Assembly (NCBI RefSeq): GCF_003477525.1 | Contig: NZ_QUDO01000015.1 | Location: forward strand, 21,965 to 85,964 | Length of the DNA: 64,000 nucleotides | Reading direction: 5' to 3' | Source of the DNA: Ruminococcus sp. AF41-9 | GTDB lineage: Bacteria > Bacillota > Clostridia > Lachnospirales > Lachnospiraceae | Shown here: positions 1-8,143 of the stretch, piece after piece | Numbering within the stretch: position 1 is the first letter of the stretch | Layout: the number at the start of each line of letters is the position of its first letter | Program-made: the position numbers and the translations under genes | The notes under the pieces: model-generated | The model's database searches: none | Seen by the model: the letters and a program-made list of their open reading frames with translations, nothing else | Told to the model about the DNA's origin: nothing

Positions 1-124
1 CACAGTTACGAGTCAAAATGCATTCCAAATCACCTTCGGTGATGGCATTTTGCCTTGTATGTCTCGGGATTTTGGCAAAAACATGCCAAAACACCTCGCG
101 GGATACTACCTTCTGAATAGTTAC
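1..124. repeat. Diverged partial copy of the palindromic repeat
   Basis: The right half (about 56-110) matches the internal part of the 142-bp repeat seen whole at 29209 and 49781: the TGTATGTCTCGGGATTTTGGC block, an inverted CATGCCAAAA arm and CACCTCGCGGGATA. The left half differs and holds its own hairpin (CAAAATGC...GGCATTTTG). The right edge ends in GTTAC as the full copies do. It lies just beyond the stop codon of the S41 protease gene. Its left edge may be outside the window. Confidence 0.6.
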
Positions 125-183
125 AATGTTTCTATTATAAATACAGATATATACAGTATAGCATCAAACTATCAGCCAAACAA

Positions 184-1374
184 CTACTTTTCCTTCTCAA
201 CTGCCTTAATCGCTTCCTGCAGCTGATTATCCTCATCATGGGTGATCTCGTCTTTATTTTTATTCAGCAGGCTGGTATCCAGAGAAACCTCTATATCAGG
301 TTTGATTCCTGTTTTGTTGATGTTGTTTCCTTTTGGAGTATAGTAGTTGGCAATAGTCAGTTTAATGGCACTTCCGTCTGAGAGCTGGCGGATGGACTGT
401 ACGACTCCTTTTCCGTAGGTTGTGGTTCCTACGATGGTTCCGATCCCGTAGTCCTGTACAGCTCCGGCAAAGATTTCGGATGCGCTGGCGCTGCTTTCAT
501 TTACCAGTACAGCCAGAGGGATCTGTAATTCATTTTTTCCATCACAGGTTTCTTCCTCTCTGTTTCCATCTTTATCTTCTGTGTAAACGATCAGTCCTTC
601 CGGCAGAATCTCCCGCAGAATATCGCATACCTGATCCAGAAGACCGCCCGGGTTGTCACGGAGGTCTACGATCAGACGTTCCATTCCCTGATCCTCCAGA
701 TCTGCAAAGGCAGTTTTATACTGTTCGCAGGTCACTCCTTTGAATTCTGTGATCCGGATGTATCCAATCTTCTGATCTAACATTTCGTGAAAAACAGAAG
801 GCAGCTCCACGTCTGTGATCTGTACCGTGATTTCCATAACGTCTTCTACATCTTCTCTGTGAACAGTCAGTACCACACTGTCTTTCTCCGAATTTCTGAT
901 CATGTCTGCCACATCTGAAGTTTCCTTGTCTGTAATGTCTTCCCCGTCTATGGCACTGATGATATCGCCTTTCTTTAATCCGGCTGCCTCGCCCGGACCG
1001 CCTTCATAGCATTTTACGATCTTTACACCGCCTTCTGCATTTTTCTCCATAAGGATTCCGATTCCCACATAGGTTCCCTGATTGGAAGAATTTTCTTCTT
1101 CGTATTCCTCTGCTGTATAATATCTGGAATAGGGGTCATCCAGTCCGTAGATCAGACCTGTATAAAGACCTTCTTTTAATTTCTCCTCGTCTTTGTCTCC
1201 CAGATAATAATCATCGATCATACTTTCCAGATAAGCCAGCTTTCCTGTACATTTTCTGTCTCCCAGTACACTTCCCTTTCTGGCAAATCCGGCACCTGCC
1301 AGTGCTCCTGTTCCCAGACATGAAACTGCCAGTGCCCCTGCCAGCGCGCCCTTCCAGAATTGTTTATTCTTCAT
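184..1374 (-). CDS. S41 family C-terminal processing peptidase (CtpA-like)
   Basis: A membrane-anchored or secreted serine protease of the C-terminal processing family, which trims exported proteins at their C-terminus. Visible parts in order: a hydrophobic N-terminal signal/anchor (about residues 8-29), a PDZ domain (about 98-180, with the GIGI and GLKKGD motifs), and the protease core with the SASASE serine motif near residue 295 and the TYGKG lysine motif about 25 residues later. Together these give the Ser-Lys dyad. At 396 aa the length is normal. The start has AGGAG seven bases upstream. It follows ftsX by 127 bp, with a terminator between, so it may have its own weak promoter. In related genomes an EnvC/M23 hydrolase often sits between ftsX and this gene; none is present here. 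The exact substrate is unknown. Confidence 0.9.
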   Translation of the reverse strand: MKNKQFWKGALAGALAVSCLGTGALAGAGFARKGSVLGDRKCTGKLAYLESMIDDYYLGDKDEEKLKEGLYTGLIYGLDDPYSRYYTAEEYEEENSSNQGTYVGIGILMEKNAEGGVKIVKCYEGGPGEAAGLKKGDIISAIDGEDITDKETSDVADMIRNSEKDSVVLTVHREDVEDVMEITVQITDVELPSVFHEMLDQKIGYIRITEFKGVTCEQYKTAFADLEDQGMERLIVDLRDNPGGLLDQVCDILREILPEGLIVYTEDKDGNREEETCDGKNELQIPLAVLVNESSASASEIFAGAVQDYGIGTIVGTTTYGKGVVQSIRQLSDGSAIKLTIANYYTPKGNNINKTGIKPDIEVSLDTSLLNKNKDEITHDEDNQLQEAIKAVEKEK

Positions 1375-1461
1375 ATCCTGTCTCCTGTCATTGTTATTAT
1401 CATCTTTATCGTTATTTTTTTATTTGCCTTGCTTATTTACAGAATCTGTCATTTACATACA

Positions 1462-1489
1462 GAAAAAGCCACCGGTTTTCTCCGGCAGC
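1462..1489 (-). terminator. Intrinsic terminator after ftsX
   Basis: On the minus strand GCTGCCGG pairs with CCGGTGGC around a six-base loop (two G-U pairs), followed by TTTTTCT. It lies 13 bp past the ftsX stop codon. Confidence 0.75.
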
Positions 1490-1501
1490 CGTTTTCTGTT
1501 A

Positions 1502-2407
1502 TTACACTCTTAAATGTTTTCTTGTTGTAAAGAAGCTTCCTATCAGACCAATTCCGATTCCCAGTCCCAGACTGATCGGAAGCAGTGTCTGATAAATCTG
1601 CCATACCGGGATAAAATCAACCACTCCGGTCAGCACATTAAATTTCGTCAGGATATAAGAAATTGCTGCATTGTAACCAAAATACAGACCTGTCAGCGGA
1701 ATGGCAGCTCCGATAATTCCGAGAACAATTCCTTCAAGCAGGAATGGTGCTCTGACAAATGCATCCGTAGCACCTATGTATTTCATAATTCCAATCTCTT
1801 CTTTACGGACCGCGATACCGACAGACACCGTATTGCTGATCAGGAAAACAGAAATGATCAGCAGTAATGCGATGATTGCTATCGAAACATAAGAAACCAG
1901 TTTGTTAATGTTTCCAAGCGTTTTGGCTGCTTCTTCAGACTGGTTGACTTTTCTTACATGATCCAGTCCTTCTATGTAGGAGACAAGCTCTGACTGTTTG
2001 GTGATATCATTCATATACACACTGTAGTTGGCTGAGTTTGCAAGAGGATTGTCGTCTTTGAATCCATCTGCTGCTTCTGATCCCTGAAAGTACTGTTCTT
2101 TGTACTGTTCCCACGCCTCATCGGCTGACTGGTACTCTATTTTCTCTACTTCCGGACGTGCCTTGATCTGTTTTCCGATGGCTTTGATCTGTTTGTTTGT
2201 GGTTCCTTCGTCAAAAAATACTGTGATCGGAACTTCCTGCTCTACTTTATGTGCAATGTTATTTACATTGTTTACAATAGAGAAAAAGATGCCAAACAGA
2301 AAAATACAGGCAGCCATGGTAATGATGGATGCCAGAGAAAACATCCAGTTTCTCTTTATATTCTTGATACCCTGTTTCAGAGTATACCAGATTGTACTAG
2401 GCCTCAT
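1502..2407 (-). CDS. ftsX: Cell-division protein FtsX
   Basis: The membrane partner of FtsE. FtsEX is an ABC-type complex at the division site or lateral wall that transmits ATP hydrolysis to activate peptidoglycan hydrolases outside the cell. One transmembrane segment lies near residues 20-45, followed by a large extracellular domain, then three more segments in the C-terminal half with the usual FtsX core. I chose ATG at 2407 (MRPSTIWYTL) because AAGGAG lies just upstream; a longer frame to 2464 runs through ftsE and lacks a site. The start overlaps the end of ftsE by 11 bp, indicating translational coupling. About 301 aa, normal for the family. Confidence 0.93.
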   Translation of the reverse strand: MRPSTIWYTLKQGIKNIKRNWMFSLASIITMAACIFLFGIFFSIVNNVNNIAHKVEQEVPITVFFDEGTTNKQIKAIGKQIKARPEVEKIEYQSADEAWEQYKEQYFQGSEAADGFKDDNPLANSANYSVYMNDITKQSELVSYIEGLDHVRKVNQSEEAAKTLGNINKLVSYVSIAIIALLLIISVFLISNTVSVGIAVRKEEIGIMKYIGATDAFVRAPFLLEGIVLGIIGAAIPLTGLYFGYNAAISYILTKFNVLTGVVDFIPVWQIYQTLLPISLGLGIGIGLIGSFFTTRKHLRV

Positions 2408-3080
2408 GATATTCTCCTTCTTTCTCGTCACTGATAATGGAACCTTCATGCATGGTGACAACACGTTTCTTCATCGCATTTACGATTTCTTTGTTGTGTG
2501 TAACTACCAGAACGGTGGTTCCTCTGTCATTGATCTGTTCCAGAAGTTTCATAATCTCCTCTGATGTCTTAGGGTCAAGGTTACCGGTCGGTTCGTCTGC
2601 CAGGAGGATATCCGGGCGGTTTACAAGTGCTCTGGCAAGGGCAACTCTCTGCTGTTCGCCACCGGAAAGTTCATCCGGAAAAGATTTATATTTGCCTGCC
2701 AGCCCTACTTCCTGAAGCACTTCCGGCACACGTTTACGGATTACACGGGTCGGGCGGTTGACAACACGCTGTGCAAACGCTACATTCTCATATACATTTC
2801 TGTCCTTCAGAAGACGGAAGTCCTGAAAAACTACGCCCAGTTTCCTGCGGTATTTTGCCACACGTCTGTGTTTCATTTTCTCCAGGCGTTCTCCGCTTAC
2901 GGTGATCTGTCCGGATGTGGAATCCAGTTCTTTCATCAGGAGCTTTACCAGAGTGGTCTTGCCTGATCCACTGTTTCCTACAATGAATACAAATTCTCCT
3001 TTATCAATATGTAAGTTCGCATGGTTCACAGCCGGAAGACCGGGACCGTAGGATTTACTTACATCTACAAGGTCTATCAT
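2397..3080 (-). CDS. ftsE: Cell-division ATP-binding protein FtsE
   Basis: The ABC ATPase that pairs with FtsX. Counting from the ATG at 3080, Walker A GNSGSGKT is at residues 35-42, the signature LSGGEQQ at 138-144 and Walker B ILLADEP at 159-165. The start MIDLVDVSKSYG is preceded by GGAGG at nine bases; an upstream in-frame ATG at 3104 has no site and was not used. About 227 aa, normal. A good promoter lies about 40 bp upstream (3119-3147), so ftsE is the first gene of the ftsEX transcript. Confidence 0.95.
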   Translation of the reverse strand: MIDLVDVSKSYGPGLPAVNHANLHIDKGEFVFIVGNSGSGKTTLVKLLMKELDSTSGQITVSGERLEKMKHRRVAKYRRKLGVVFQDFRLLKDRNVYENVAFAQRVVNRPTRVIRKRVPEVLQEVGLAGKYKSFPDELSGGEQQRVALARALVNRPDILLADEPTGNLDPKTSEEIMKLLEQINDRGTTVLVVTHNKEIVNAMKKRVVTMHEGSIISDEKEGEYHEA

Positions 3081-3118
3081 ATAAAATTTCCTCCAAGAGT
3101 TCATTTTTTCGTAAAATT

Positions 3119-3147
3119 ATTGTAATATATGTTTTTGCTGAATGCAA
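3119..3147 (-). promoter_or_regulatory. Sigma-A promoter of ftsEX
   Basis: Minus-strand TTGCAT, 17-bp spacer, TACAAT. Transcription would start about 45 bp before the ftsE start codon. Confidence 0.7.
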
Positions 3148-3187
3148 GAGGGTTTTTAAAGTTTCATACATTATTCATAGTTATTGT

Positions 3188-3236
3188 GTTACTGTTCACT
3201 CCGTTCTCAGTAACACGCTTTGCGATGCACAGGATC
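3188..3236. repeat. Truncated left half of the palindromic repeat
   Basis: GTTACTGTTCACTCCGTTCT followed by CAGTAACACGCTTTGCGATGC matches the first about 45 bp of the full repeats at 29209 and 49781 with one difference. The rest of the element is absent; the cdaR terminator follows immediately. Confidence 0.8.
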
Positions 3237-3249
3237 TGTTCTGACCGCA

Positions 3250-3284
3250 GAAAAATGCCTGCCGTTATAAACTGCGGCAGGCAT
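3250..3284 (-). terminator. Intrinsic terminator after the CdaR-type regulator
   Basis: Minus strand: ATGCCTGCCG, ten-base loop, CGGCAGGCAT, then TTTTT. A perfect 10-bp stem about 24 bp past the stop codon. Confidence 0.85.
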
Positions 3285-3307
3285 ATAAATCTCATTACCG
3301 GATACGC

Positions 3308-4396
3308 TTAGTATTCCAGTGTCTCCATATATTTCATATAACGGACTACCATCAGCGCGATCTTGAATGTGATCGCATCTTCAAACACACGAAGGTCAAG
3401 TCCTGTGCTCTTCTGAAGTTTATCGAGGCGGTAAACCAGTGTATTTCGATGAATGTAAAGCTGTCTGGATGTCTCGGATACATTCAGGCTGTTCTCAAAA
3501 AATTTATCGATGGTGACCAGTGTCTCTTCATCAAAATCATCCGGGGATTTGCCTCCGAAGATTTCTTTGATGAACATTTTACACAGCGGAATCGGAAGCT
3601 GATAGATCAGACGTCCGATGCCCAGTGAACTGTATGCGATCACTTCTCTGTCGCCAAAGAAAATCTTACCTACATCGAGAGCCATGCGGGCTTCTTTGTA
3701 GGAACGGGAAACTTCTTTAAGTTCGTTGACGATCGTTCCATATGCCATATGAGTCTTACCGTCATTTCCCATGCCAAGCGTATCGAGGATTGTATGTGCA
3801 AGCTGATCCATCTCCGGATAGTTCTCACCGTCATCGAGTTCTTTGACAACGATAATGCTTTTTTCATCTACTGCTGTGATGAAATCTTTGCTCTTGCCAC
3901 CAAAGAGACTCTTTACACTCTCCATGGAGCTGTGATCTTTTTCCTGAGGCATCTCAAGGATCATAACCACACGGCGCACATCTGCTTCAATATGAAGTTT
4001 CTTCGCACGATTATAAATATCTACAAGAAGCAGGTTGTCAAGAAGCAGGTTCTTGATGAAACTGTCTTTGTCGAAACGTTCTTTATAGGCTACGATCAGA
4101 TTCTGTATCTGGAATGCTGCCAGCTTACCTACCATATAAGTATCTTCATCATCACCATGAGCAACCAGAATGTACTCTAACTGATAATCATCACAGACTT
4201 TAAAATACTGAAATCCTTTTACAAGCTGACTGTCTGCCTGAGATTCCACAAAAGCCTGTACATCTGCTGCTGCAATGGAAAAATCTGCAAAAGTACTTGC
4301 GAGCACTTTGCCTTCTGTGTCGATCACACAAAATTCTGTCCTGGAAATTTCTTTTAAACCTTCAAGAGTATTCTGAAGCACCTGATTCGATATCAT
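3308..4396 (-). CDS. CdaR/PucR-type transcriptional regulator
   Basis: A 362-aa regulator of the CdaR (carbohydrate diacid) type. The C-terminus (about residues 295-355) has the PucR-style helix-turn-helix (SRQLYIHRNTLVYRLDKLQ). The middle resembles the GGDEF-like domain of this family, and the N-terminal about 130 residues (beginning MISNQVLQNTLEGL) fit a ligand-sensing domain. It stands alone: a terminator follows and yitT lies upstream with its own promoter, so the target genes and ligand cannot be read from context. CdaR relatives control sugar diacid use, but many Clostridia homologues have no known ligand. Confidence 0.85.
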   Translation of the reverse strand: MISNQVLQNTLEGLKEISRTEFCVIDTEGKVLASTFADFSIAAADVQAFVESQADSQLVKGFQYFKVCDDYQLEYILVAHGDDEDTYMVGKLAAFQIQNLIVAYKERFDKDSFIKNLLLDNLLLVDIYNRAKKLHIEADVRRVVMILEMPQEKDHSSMESVKSLFGGKSKDFITAVDEKSIIVVKELDDGENYPEMDQLAHTILDTLGMGNDGKTHMAYGTIVNELKEVSRSYKEARMALDVGKIFFGDREVIAYSSLGIGRLIYQLPIPLCKMFIKEIFGGKSPDDFDEETLVTIDKFFENSLNVSETSRQLYIHRNTLVYRLDKLQKSTGLDLRVFEDAITFKIALMVVRYMKYMETLEY

Positions 4397-4434
4397 CCAA
4401 ATTCAATCCCTTCTCATCTATAGTTTTTGTTCGT

Positions 4435-4488
4435 GCTGCTGTTCACACGCACCGGCCGTTACTGAAAATACTGTGAGCAGTAACATTT
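4435..4488. repeat. Short derivative of the palindromic repeat
   Basis: GCTGTTCACACGC at one end and GTGAGCAGTAAC at the other form an imperfect inverted repeat closely matching the two ends of the 142-bp repeat, with the middle missing. It lies in the leader of the CdaR-type regulator gene, so it would be transcribed as a hairpin. Confidence 0.5.
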
Positions 4489-4629
4489 GTTCTTCCGTTT
4501 TAACCATAAAACCTTATACCTGCATTCTATTTTAATACATATTTACCAAAAATGAAAGAGGAAAGAGAAAAAAAGTTACAATTTTTTGTTCCTGTTTTTG
4601 GTCACTGATTACGAATATCGCAGAACTTT

Positions 4630-5502
4630 TTATTTTTTCTCTATAAATCCTTCTCCATGAACCTCTCTGGCATCTGTCACGATCACGAAAGCCGCGGGAT
4701 CGATCTCATCTACTTTTTCTTTCAGAATAACGATTTCTTTTTTATTTACCACACAGAACAGCATCAGTTTGTCCTGCCCGGAATACATTCCCTTTGCATT
4801 GATCCCTGTGACACCTCTGTCCAGGTCATTGATGATCATATTGGAAATTTCATCCGGCTTTCCGGTGATAATATAAGCTGCCTTGGAGAATTTCAGACCT
4901 TCGATGAGTCCGTCTGAAACTTTTGTCACCAGATATACGGCAATGATGGCATACAATGCTTTGTGCATTCCAAACACATACATACCGACAATTACAATCA
5001 CCGCATCGATCACCTGCATGATCTGGGCAATGGAATAATGTTTCAGGAATTTCTGGATGAGCGCAGCCATCATATCGGTTCCGCCTGTGGTTCCTCCCCC
5101 AAGAAACACCAGACCGATTCCCACACCCTGGATCACGCCGCCGTACAGGGCCGCGAGAAGAAGGTCATCTCCCGCCAGATTCCAGACCGGCTGGAACGCA
5201 AGCCAGGCGGAAAGTGAAACTTCTCCCAGGATTGCCTTACTCACAAAAGAAAATCCTCTGATCCTCCATCCGATCAGAAACAGAGGGATATTCAGCCCAA
5301 AGTTTGTGACCCACAGAGGGATTCCGCCATACACGATTCCTTTTGTCCACGCCTTTACAATGATCGACACGCCGGAAAATCCTCCGGTTACCATTCCTGA
5401 TGCATCAAAAACAGAGTTGATCGCCAGTGCCATCAGACCGGTTCCTGCAATGATCATCAGATATTCCAAAAGCTGTGATCTTTTTCCATTTGCTAATTTC
5501 AT
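4630..5502 (-). CDS. YitT family membrane protein (DUF2179 C-terminal domain)
   Basis: An integral membrane protein of the YitT family, function unproven. Five or so hydrophobic segments fill residues 12-190, with the family motif around GGTTGGTDMMAALIQK. The last about 85 residues (GVTGINAKGMYSGQDKLML onward) form the soluble DUF2179 domain, ending in VTDAREVHGEGF. 290 aa is typical. Start ATG at 5502 has AGGAGG six bases upstream. It appears to be a single-gene unit with a modest promoter at 5526-5553. Confidence 0.9.
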   Translation of the reverse strand: MKLANGKRSQLLEYLMIIAGTGLMALAINSVFDASGMVTGGFSGVSIIVKAWTKGIVYGGIPLWVTNFGLNIPLFLIGWRIRGFSFVSKAILGEVSLSAWLAFQPVWNLAGDDLLLAALYGGVIQGVGIGLVFLGGGTTGGTDMMAALIQKFLKHYSIAQIMQVIDAVIVIVGMYVFGMHKALYAIIAVYLVTKVSDGLIEGLKFSKAAYIITGKPDEISNMIINDLDRGVTGINAKGMYSGQDKLMLFCVVNKKEIVILKEKVDEIDPAAFVIVTDAREVHGEGFIEKK

Positions 5503-5525
5503 CTTCCGCCTCCTGTTCTGCTTTC

Positions 5526-5553
5526 AATATAGTACTTTATCACTGCGCTGTAA
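5526..5553 (-). promoter_or_regulatory. Likely promoter of yitT-family gene
   Basis: Minus-strand TTACAG, 16-bp spacer, TATATT, about 25 bp before the start codon. Confidence 0.5.
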
Positions 5554-5572
5554 TTTTTTTCCTGTAAATTAC

Positions 5573-5611
5573 AAGAACGGCAGCAATCCGCAAAGGACTG
5601 CTCCCGTTCTT
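5573..5611 (-). terminator. Terminator after PqqD-like gene
   Basis: AAGAACGG and CCGTTCTT form the outer stem, with GAGCAGTCC/GGATTGCTG pairing inside. The T tract is weak. It lies 10 bp past the stop codon. Confidence 0.6.
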
Positions 5612-5620
5612 ATTCTTGCC

Positions 5621-5986
5621 TTATTTTCCAGGCTTATTGATAAAAGATACAAAATGATAACTCTCCATTATCTGGAAATACCTGACAATCCTCGGATAAA
5701 GCGGCTCTGCTTTCTCTCCGAACTGCTCTTTTACCAGTGCTGCAATATCTGCCACTGTTTTTTTCCCATCGATCAGAGGCCAGATAAAGGTTCCGTTCTC
5801 ATCCAGGTGTATCTTCGTATATCTGGGTCTGTGGAACAGCTTCTGTGCAATCGTGTTAAACGCACCCTTGTTCTCTACCTCCAGCACCATCTTTCCTCTG
5901 ATGTCTTCATGCCAGCGAAGCTGTGAAGAGCGCTCCGGGACAAGATCCAGATAATTGATCTGTGATTCTTTTTTCTTATTTTTCAT
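5621..5986 (-). CDS. PqqD family protein (stand-alone RRE-like domain)
   Basis: A 121-aa protein with a PqqD-like domain in its C-terminal about 85 residues: IHLDENGTFIWPLIDG, then a helical part (TVADIAALVKEQFGE). PqqD domains (RiPP recognition elements) bind precursor peptides for radical-SAM enzymes, but no such enzyme or precursor is visible nearby. It follows the OPT transporter gene by 61 bp without a clear terminator, so the two are probably co-transcribed. A link to peptide handling by the transporter is possible but only inferred. Confidence 0.75.
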   Translation of the reverse strand: MKNKKKESQINYLDLVPERSSQLRWHEDIRGKMVLEVENKGAFNTIAQKLFHRPRYTKIHLDENGTFIWPLIDGKKTVADIAALVKEQFGEKAEPLYPRIVRYFQIMESYHFVSFINKPGK

Positions 5987-6047
5987 TTTGTCTCATTTCT
6001 TTTGATTGTTCAAACTTGTTGATCCACTGGTTTGTTTCGTCTGATCT

Positions 6048-7945
6048 TCAGGCTTTTTTCTTATTCCAGATGCTGAATTTCAGCAGGCTCAGAACCATGA
6101 GAAGCATAAGGATCACGCCTCCGGCATTGCCGAGGCTGATGCTTCCTGACAGGTCAAAGACACCGCTTACATTTACAACTGCAAGGATTGCAAGAAGAAT
6201 ACCTACCAGACCTTCACCTGCGATCATACCCGCACAGTAAAGAGTACCGTCTGTAGCCTGTGCTTCTTTTGTTTTCGCATCTACGTTCTTTCTTCCGTCA
6301 ACGAACATACGGACAATACCACCGATCATGATGGTAGCATTCAGGTAGATCGGAAGGTAAAGACCGATGGCAAATGGCATAACCGGAATTCTTAAGATTT
6401 CCAGACCAAGTGCAAGGAATACACCGATAAATACCAGTGTCCACGGAAGTTTGCCGCCCATGATACCTTCTACGATCATCTTCATCAGGGTTGCCTGTGG
6501 TGCAGGTACTTCTGCGCTTCCGTATCCCCATGCAGAGTTCAGGAGATAAAGGACACCACCGATTGCAAGACCGGATGCAATGATACCGATCAGCTCACCG
6601 ATCTGCTGTTTCTTAGGAGTTGCACCAAGAATATAACCGGTCTTTAAGTCCTGTGAAGTATCTCCGGCGATTGCTGCGATGATACAGATAACAGAACCGA
6701 TCGCGATCGCTGCTTTCATTCCGTCGATATCTGTTTTTCCGGATGCTTTGATCACCATTGTTGCGATCAGAAGAGTAGCGATTGCCATACCGGATACCGG
6801 GTTGTTGGAGGATCCGATAAGACCAACCATACGGGAAGATACTGTTGCAAAGAAGAAACCGAATACTACAATGATAATGGCACCGATCGGGCTTACCGGG
6901 ATTGCCGGAACGAGCCAGATGATCGCGATCATTGCCACGATACCGATCAGGATGAAGTTCATCGGAAGATCCTGTGCAGTTCTTGCTGTGCTTGTGTTCT
7001 TTCCGCCTTTCATACTCTTCATGGAGTCACGGAAAGTTGTGATGATCAGAGGCAGGGATTTGATCAGGGAAATGATACCACCTGTTGCGATAGCTCCTGC
7101 TCCGATATATTTTACATAAGTACTCCAGACAGCGTCAGCTCCGCCTCCGGCATAGATTGCTGAGATGGTATCTGTTCCAGGATACAGGATGGTATCCGCA
7201 CCGAACAGGCAGATCATCGGGATCAGTGCCATCCAGCCGATTAAAGAACCTACAAACATATAGGATGAAATCTTTGGTCCTACGATATATCCAACGCCGA
7301 GAAGTGCAGGATATACTTCCATACCGATCTCACCTTTCAGTCCTTTGATTGCTACTGCAACGTCTGACGGAATCACTTTTAATCCGTCAACTACAAATTT
7401 AAATACTGCTGCGATTCCCATACCGGAAAATACAGTAGCAGCATTGGAGCCGCCTTCTTCGCCTGCAAGAAGTACGTCTGCGCAGGCAGTTCCTTCCGGA
7501 TAAAGAAGTGTCGCATGCTCTTTTACAATCAGTGCATTACGAAGTGGTACCATAAAAGTACACCCAGAATACCGCCGCAAAGAGCGATCAGTGTGATTTC
7601 CACAAGACTTGGGTTCTCGCAGAGACCCTCCTCTGCCCATAGGAATAATGCAGGCATGGTGAAGATCGCACCTGCTGCCAGTGATTCACCGGCAGAACCG
7701 ATCGTCTGAACCATGTTACTCTCCAGGATGGAGTTTTTCTTCATGATCTTACGGATCACGCCCATGGAGATAACTGCTGCCGGAATGGAAGCAGAGACAG
7801 TCATACCGACACGCAGACCAAGATAAGCATTGGCTGCACCGAATACAACTGCGAGAATAACACCCATGATAATGGATGTCGCCGTAAATTCCGGTGTGAT
7901 TTTATCCGCCGGGATATACGGTTTGAATTCTTTGTTTTCGTTCAT
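6048..7945 (-). pseudogene. OPT family oligopeptide transporter, broken by one-base deletion
   Basis: A polytopic membrane transporter of the OPT family, which imports oligopeptides or metal chelates with protons. The N-terminal part (MNENKEFKPYIPADK, with AANAYLGLRVGMTVSASIPAAV) is in one frame to about 7529. The remainder, starting FMVPLRNALIVKEH, is in another frame to the stop at 6048. The frames meet at a run of four A (plus strand, 7554-7557); one extra base restores a continuous 632-aa protein of normal OPT length with no other defect. Either the gene is truly frameshifted or the sequence has an error. Start ATG at 7945 has GGGAGAGG upstream, and a promoter is at 8027-8054. The PqqD-like gene follows. 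Confidence 0.88.
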
Positions 7946-7988
7946 GATTTCCTCTCCCTTTTGTATAATATAATAAGTGTTATGAATT

Positions 7989-8014
7989 TATAGCAATTCC
8001 AGAATACTGCTATA
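7989..8014 (-). promoter_or_regulatory. Inverted repeat in the OPT transporter leader
   Basis: TATAGCA and TGCTATA flank a 12-base centre, starting about 13 bp downstream of the -10 box. It could be an operator or a leader hairpin; nothing else identifies a regulator. Confidence 0.4.
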
Positions 8015-8026
8015 GAAACATTCTAC

Positions 8027-8054
8027 ATTATACCAAATTTGTACAAAAAGGCAA
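8027..8054 (-). promoter_or_regulatory. Promoter of OPT transporter operon
   Basis: Minus-strand TTGCCT, 16-bp spacer, perfect TATAAT. The leader is about 75 nt. Confidence 0.65.
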
Positions 8055-8143
8055 GTTGAAAATACTGGTTTTTTATGCACTTTGATGAGTTATATTGTTA
8101 GATTGTTATTACGTTACTTTGTTAACGTACTGATATTTCATAT

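Noticed and set aside
5057..5926. 289-codon plus-strand frame across the yitT-family gene and the PqqD-like gene
   Set aside because: It spans two well-supported minus-strand genes and the terminator between them; no start signal or domain.
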